Of a DNA stretch of 33,312 nt, positions 33,274 through 33,312 are shown piece after piece. This stretch comes from an uncultured Alphaproteobacteria bacterium (GTDB lineage Bacteria; Pseudomonadota; Alphaproteobacteria; HIMB59; GCA-002718135). Below the pieces are notes generated by a model. That model saw only the letters and a program-made list of their open reading frames with translations. It ran no database searches and was not told where the DNA came from. Position 1 is the stretch's first letter. The number at the start of each line of letters is the position of its first letter. The translations under genes and the position numbers were made by a program. The stretch lies in assembly GCA_902577945.1 (NCBI GenBank), contig CACHBB010000001.1:173344-206655 (forward strand), read 5' to 3'.

Positions 33274-33312
33274 ATGACTAACATACAAGGTAACTTTCCA
33301 AAAACGAGACTT
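33274..33312 (+). CDS. hemB: Start of a further gene, probably delta-aminolevulinate dehydratase
   Basis: Only 13 codons are in the window (MTNIQGNFPKTRL). NFPKTRL resembles the N-terminal FPxTRLRR segment of HemB, but so short a piece cannot settle it. It begins 3 nt after thrS, so it probably belongs to the same operon. Confidence 0.45.
   Translation, partial: MTNIQGNFPKTRL

Overview
The window looks like a stretch of chromosome from a small-genome, AT-rich marine alphaproteobacterium. Hand counts of individual lines give about one-third G+C in most places. The alphaproteobacterial assignment rests on several family types: a FYDLN-acid protein, a CHCC zinc-finger protein, a YejA-type binding protein, MsrPQ and an IbpA-type small heat-shock protein. 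The marine, streamlined guess rests on low G+C, many 1-38 nt gene overlaps, intergenic gaps almost all below 200 bp, and a phosphonoacetate catabolic gene pair. A group such as AEGEAN-169/HIMB59 or a SAR11 relative would fit, but this is inference. I see no tRNA, rRNA, CRISPR array, insertion sequence or prophage.

Layout. (1) 1-5486: phosphonate/organophosphorus region. phnA (phosphonoacetate hydrolase) and the start of phnY run leftwards. A CUT1-type ABC transporter (ATPase, two permeases) plus an EamA exporter-like protein run rightwards, and the gap between them holds a candidate Pho box. (2) 5521-7315: a 56-aa CHCC zinc-finger protein, a FYDLN-acid protein and an MFS transporter. (3) 7287-8816: msrQ and msrP (periplasmic methionine sulfoxide repair). 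(4) 8903-13531: a YejA-type binding protein, an EamA transporter coupled to an adenosine-kinase-like PfkB protein, and a convergent adenosine deaminase. (5) 13561-18176: an M48 lipoprotein protease, then a split Fe(III) uptake system, fbpC facing fbpB-fbpA tail to tail. (6) 18372-18809: hsp20 with its own heat-shock-type promoter, a possible ROSE-like thermometer and a terminator. (7) 18907-24708: a leftward run of DUF1800, DUF1501, cdd, punA, deoA and an O-methyltransferase, including a nucleoside-salvage block. (8) 24760-29498: an odd TrpF-like gene facing a tightly overlapped folate operon (pabB-pabA-pabC-folP-folB-folK). This operon is markedly lysine-rich and has several changed active-site motifs. 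(9) 29527-33312: a DUF2141 protein, cysS, thrS and the start of a probable hemB.

How the genes work together. PhnY and PhnA would turn phosphonoacetaldehyde into phosphonoacetate and then acetate plus phosphate. The neighbouring transporter, possibly phosphate-controlled, would import a phosphorus compound, although no binding protein for it lies in the window. Cdd, PunA, DeoA, adenosine kinase and adenosine deaminase together process nucleosides. FbpABC brings in iron.

Most noteworthy: the Pho-box geometry before the transporter, the ROSE-like hairpin before hsp20, and the folate cluster. In that cluster PabB mixes TrpE and PabB signatures, PabA has an Asp in place of the triad Glu, DHPS has an altered sulfa-loop motif, and the TrpF-like neighbour lacks usual substrate-binding loops.
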